The notes below the pieces were generated by a model, which was not told where the DNA came from, ran no database searches, and worked only from the letters and a program-made list of their open reading frames with translations. 64,000 nucleotides of DNA, taken from Psychrobacillus sp044762655 (GTDB lineage: Bacteria > Bacillota > Bacilli > Bacillales_A > Planococcaceae). Position 1 is the first letter of the stretch, and every line of letters begins with the position of its first letter. This document shows, one piece after another, positions 61,603 through 64,000 of the stretch. The translations under genes were made by a program, and so were the position numbers. The stretch is taken from assembly GCF_044762655.1 (NCBI RefSeq), contig NZ_JBIWER010000003.1:186001-250000 (forward strand), given 5' to 3'.

Positions 61603-63171
61603 TTAAACACCTAATTTCACGCTTTTTAAATTTTCTTTATCTACATACATGTTCATATCAGCTTGGTTAAACAAATCCTCAAAGGTTGTGCCATGCTTTG
61701 GATAATTGCTAATCCCGATACTTGGTTCAATGTTAATCTCTAAATCATTATATGAAAAACTACTTTTTTCAAATGTGAAACGCAAATGTTCTAGCCATTC
61801 ATTGATTTCCTCTTCAGAGTTAAAATCTTGAAGAAACAGCACGAATTCATCTCCACCCAAACGCGCCACAAGGTCATTTGCATTAACAGATTGCTTCAAA
61901 ATGGAGGCAGTATGCTGGAGTACTTGATCTCCTATATGATGGCCAAAGCTATCATTAATCGATTTAAAATCGTTCAAATCAATTAACACTAACACTGCTT
62001 GGCTTGTTGGATTTTTTGAAGTTTCTACTAGTCTTTTCCTAAGCTGCGTCACAAAGTATGCTCGATTATGCAAATCTGTAAGTACATCATGATAGGCCAT
62101 ATGCAAAATAATCTTTTCTTTTTCTACTTCACTTGACACATCTCTCAACATCGCATAATAAGTTTTTTCTTCACCTGTGGCAACCATCTTCGCGGAAACT
62201 GAAAAATGTAAAATGCCATCATTAAATATATTTTCCAATGTGATCGAGTAATCTTGTACGATTCCTTCTCTTTCAATATCATAGAGAAACTTATGTAATT
62301 GATTTTTATTATATTTGGTTTGTGCAAATGTCATTAAATTGAGATCTGAACTATCTTCAATCCCAAGTAGTACCATTCCCGGATTATTAACTTCAACAAT
62401 ATCTAAATTACCATTTACAATCATCATGGAGATAGGACTAATATCGAATAACGTTTGATAGCGCTTAGTGATATTAGGCAATAATTCATTATGTAAATAG
62501 GAAAAAGAAATGAAGACAGAAAAAATAAGCCCTTCAAAAATTATAGGATATGGAGGGAAGCTATCACCAAAGTTCGGATAACCAAAGACAATTTTCGTTA
62601 CTAAAGTCACCGTGCTATACAACATCAAAAAACGGAGTAACTTTTTTCGTTTCCTATCGAACACTTTTCTATTGCCAATCGCAAGAATGAATAACAACAA
62701 TACATTTAACAGAATAGCTATCAGCACTGTAAAATAATAAGTTCCATTTACAACGGGTTTATGCCAAATTCCTACTAAACTATACGTTATCGATGAAAGG
62801 AAATTAAATCCGAAAAGCTGAACAATAACAATACAGATAAATGGAAAATAAAATACGAATGGATAGACTATCTTTTTCATATACTTATGCAAATCAGCAA
62901 CATACACATATAGATGAAAAGCTACTCCAACTATTAATGCACCTAAACTGCCTAGCATAATCTCCACTATTGCTGAACTATAGCTGATTGGTAGTATTTG
63001 ACGAAATAATTCTCCCATAAATACAAAACTATAGATAAATAGAATAGTAGCGATTAACCTGTTTTCCAGTCTTTTAGCATGCTGTGAAATGACAACGCAT
63101 GCTAAACCAAACATAAAGAAAGCAGGTAGAATATATACGGCTATATAAATACATATTTGAGAAATAGACAA
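61603..63171 (-). CDS. Membrane diguanylate cyclase with PAS and GGDEF domains
   Basis: Likely synthesises cyclic di-GMP. 522 residues: seven or eight membrane helices in the first 235, a PAS domain (about 238-350, DISPISMMIVNGNLDIVEVN), and the GGDEF domain (about 355-520, HDVLTDLHNRAYF, LIDLNDFKSINDSFGHHIGD, RLGGDEFVLFL) with the active-site GGDEF intact. The usual inhibitory RxxD, five residues before GGDEF, is NAND here, so product inhibition may be lost. TTG start, 7 nt after GGAAG. It lies between pilO and comC with almost no gaps, so it is part of the pilus transcript. Confidence 0.9.
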   Translation of the reverse strand: MSISQICIYIAVYILPAFFMFGLACVVISQHAKRLENRLIATILFIYSFVFMGELFRQILPISYSSAIVEIMLGSLGALIVGVAFHLYVYVADLHKYMKKIVYPFVFYFPFICIVIVQLFGFNFLSSITYSLVGIWHKPVVNGTYYFTVLIAILLNVLLLFILAIGNRKVFDRKRKKLLRFLMLYSTVTLVTKIVFGYPNFGDSFPPYPIIFEGLIFSVFISFSYLHNELLPNITKRYQTLFDISPISMMIVNGNLDIVEVNNPGMVLLGIEDSSDLNLMTFAQTKYNKNQLHKFLYDIEREGIVQDYSITLENIFNDGILHFSVSAKMVATGEEKTYYAMLRDVSSEVEKEKIILHMAYHDVLTDLHNRAYFVTQLRKRLVETSKNPTSQAVLVLIDLNDFKSINDSFGHHIGDQVLQHTASILKQSVNANDLVARLGGDEFVLFLQDFNSEEEINEWLEHLRFTFEKSSFSYNDLEINIEPSIGISNYPKHGTTFEDLFNQADMNMYVDKENLKSVKLGV

Positions 63172-63192
63172 AGGTATTCTTCCTATCCATTC

Positions 63193-63864
63193 TTATTTTT
63201 TATCATAATAAAACGTAGTTACCTGAATTACAGCGGAAATCGCTTCCTCTGTTTCCTCGTCATAATTTTGTTCTTCCCCAGGCATCGAAAATTCGACTCG
63301 GTCAATACTCTTAGTACGCTCCATAGACTCTAGTTCTTTTATGAATGTATTAAAATGGTCATAATCCTTTGTTAATACAGAGATATTAAAGGTAATCAGC
63401 TTCAATTGAGGTGGTAATGGAGTACTGGCAACTGGAGAAACTGGGGTTTCAGTAGGTTGCTCTCCTTCCGTGACATCTACTGAATCAGTAGAAGCTTCCT
63501 CTTCACTAGTAACCAACGATGAATCTGCAACAATTTCATCATAATTATTAAATTCGATAGATTCTATTTTTGCCTCACTAACAAGCTCAACCTCTTCAAT
63601 AGACTGTATTAATGTATCCAATTCACGAGTGATAGGGACTTTTCTTTCTAGAAATACAGATTTCTCTTCTACATCCACTGGAGCTATCGACTCAGCATCC
63701 AACAATGCAATTTCATTTTCTACTATACTGATCGTTGCTTCTTTTGACGTTTTTTCTTCATTTAGTGGATAAATTAGAAAATAATAGATTGCACCTAAAA
63801 GAACTGCTACTAATGCGATGATCAAAAGGTACCCCGTTCGTTTGTTGCTTACTAAATCATTCAT
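63193..63864 (-). CDS. pilO: Type IV pilus assembly protein PilO-like
   Basis: 224 residues: cytoplasmic start, membrane helix at about 12-33 (LLIIALVAVLLGAIYYFLIY), a coiled-coil stretch (NEEKTSKEATISIVENEIAL), then a Ser/Thr/Pro-rich insert (about 115-150) inside a ferredoxin-like PilO domain ending VIQVTTFYYDKK. The ATG is preferred to a GTG six codons upstream as it is spaced 9 nt from AAGGGGG. It overlaps the upstream pilN gene by 8 bp. The protein would link inner-membrane and wall parts of the pilus machine. Confidence 0.78.
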   Translation of the reverse strand: MNDLVSNKRTGYLLIIALVAVLLGAIYYFLIYPLNEEKTSKEATISIVENEIALLDAESIAPVDVEEKSVFLERKVPITRELDTLIQSIEEVELVSEAKIESIEFNNYDEIVADSSLVTSEEEASTDSVDVTEGEQPTETPVSPVASTPLPPQLKLITFNISVLTKDYDHFNTFIKELESMERTKSIDRVEFSMPGEEQNYDEETEEAISAVIQVTTFYYDKK

Positions 63865-64000
63865 GTTGGGTACCCCCTTCACTTAAATATGACTCATTAA
63901 TGTCTAATTGGATTGTCGCTGAATAGCGCCACTGTACATCAAAGTTAATCTCATCAGATTCTGTATCCTGTTCTTTAAAAGGCTCAAATGAAGATACGTT
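63857..64000 (-). CDS. pilN: PilN-like pilus assembly protein, C-terminal end only
   Basis: The last 47 codons of a gene entering from the right edge. Visible end: INFDVQWRYSATIQLDINES then YLSEGGTQHE, a beta-rich end consistent with PilN, and the stop overlaps the pilO start, the usual pilN-pilO coupling. The assignment rests mainly on context. Confidence 0.55.
   Translation of the reverse strand, partial: NVSSFEPFKEQDTESDEINFDVQWRYSATIQLDINESYLSEGGTQHE

Overview
The window is a stretch of low-G+C chromosome from an endospore-forming member of the Bacillales. The sporulation genes sigK, spoVB, safA, spo0B, spoIVFA/spoIVFB and spoIIB, and a gene order that follows the Bacillus subtilis sigK/yrr/yrv/ruv/obg/mre block, support this. 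Type IV pilus genes next to comC and several short intergenic repeat families suggest a Psychrobacillus/Lysinibacillus-type (Caryophanaceae) organism rather than B. subtilis itself. That genus-level guess is inference. Nearly all genes are on the minus strand; no tRNA, rRNA, CRISPR array, prophage or transposase gene is visible.

Layout. 0-9.3 kb: 3' part of sigK, a 26-codon ORF, mtnN, yrrS, greA, udk, the tRNA wobble-uridine hydroxylation/methylation genes trhP2-trhP1-trmR, mltG, then yrzB-ruvX-ireB. 9.3-18.4 kb: alaS with a T-box leader, recD2, a TPR protein, mnmA with its cysteine desulfurase (tRNA 2-thiolation) and cymR. 18.5-24.5 kb: rarA, a small duplicated basic-protein locus, tcdA, 6S RNA, and an accessory patch (LysE exporter, MFS transporter, YqhV-like protein). 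24.5-41.7 kb: hisS-aspS behind a T-box, a secreted SH3b/amidase, dtd, relA, apt, recJ, lapA, secDF, comN, spoVB, a DUF421 gene and yajC. 41.7-48.2 kb: tgt, queA, ruvB, ruvA, a kinase-fold gene paired with safA, and niaR. 48.4-54 kb: pheA, pheB, obgE, spo0B, the L27/Prp/L21 ribosomal cluster with its leader, and spoIVFB/spoIVFA. 54.6-64 kb: minD, minC, mreD, mreC, mreB, radC, maf, spoIIB, comC, then a membrane diguanylate cyclase gene and pilO/pilN.

The coding content is mostly conserved housekeeping: translation quality control and tRNA modification, stringent response, protein export, recombination, cell shape and division, and sporulation. The most unusual content is between genes. One family of structured repeats (about 100-140 bp units, ending GGAAATCA, with a tail of about 65 nt) occurs at six loci. 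At five of them its tail abuts the intrinsic terminator of a minus-strand gene in the same orientation, and two loci carry a larger composite made of two inverted units around an AT-rich centre. A second family occurs twice. Both T-box-regulated synthetase genes carry a repeat between the T-box terminator and the start codon. A 21-bp-period array of five units lies between niaR and pheA. No new protein-based system could be supported from the sequence.
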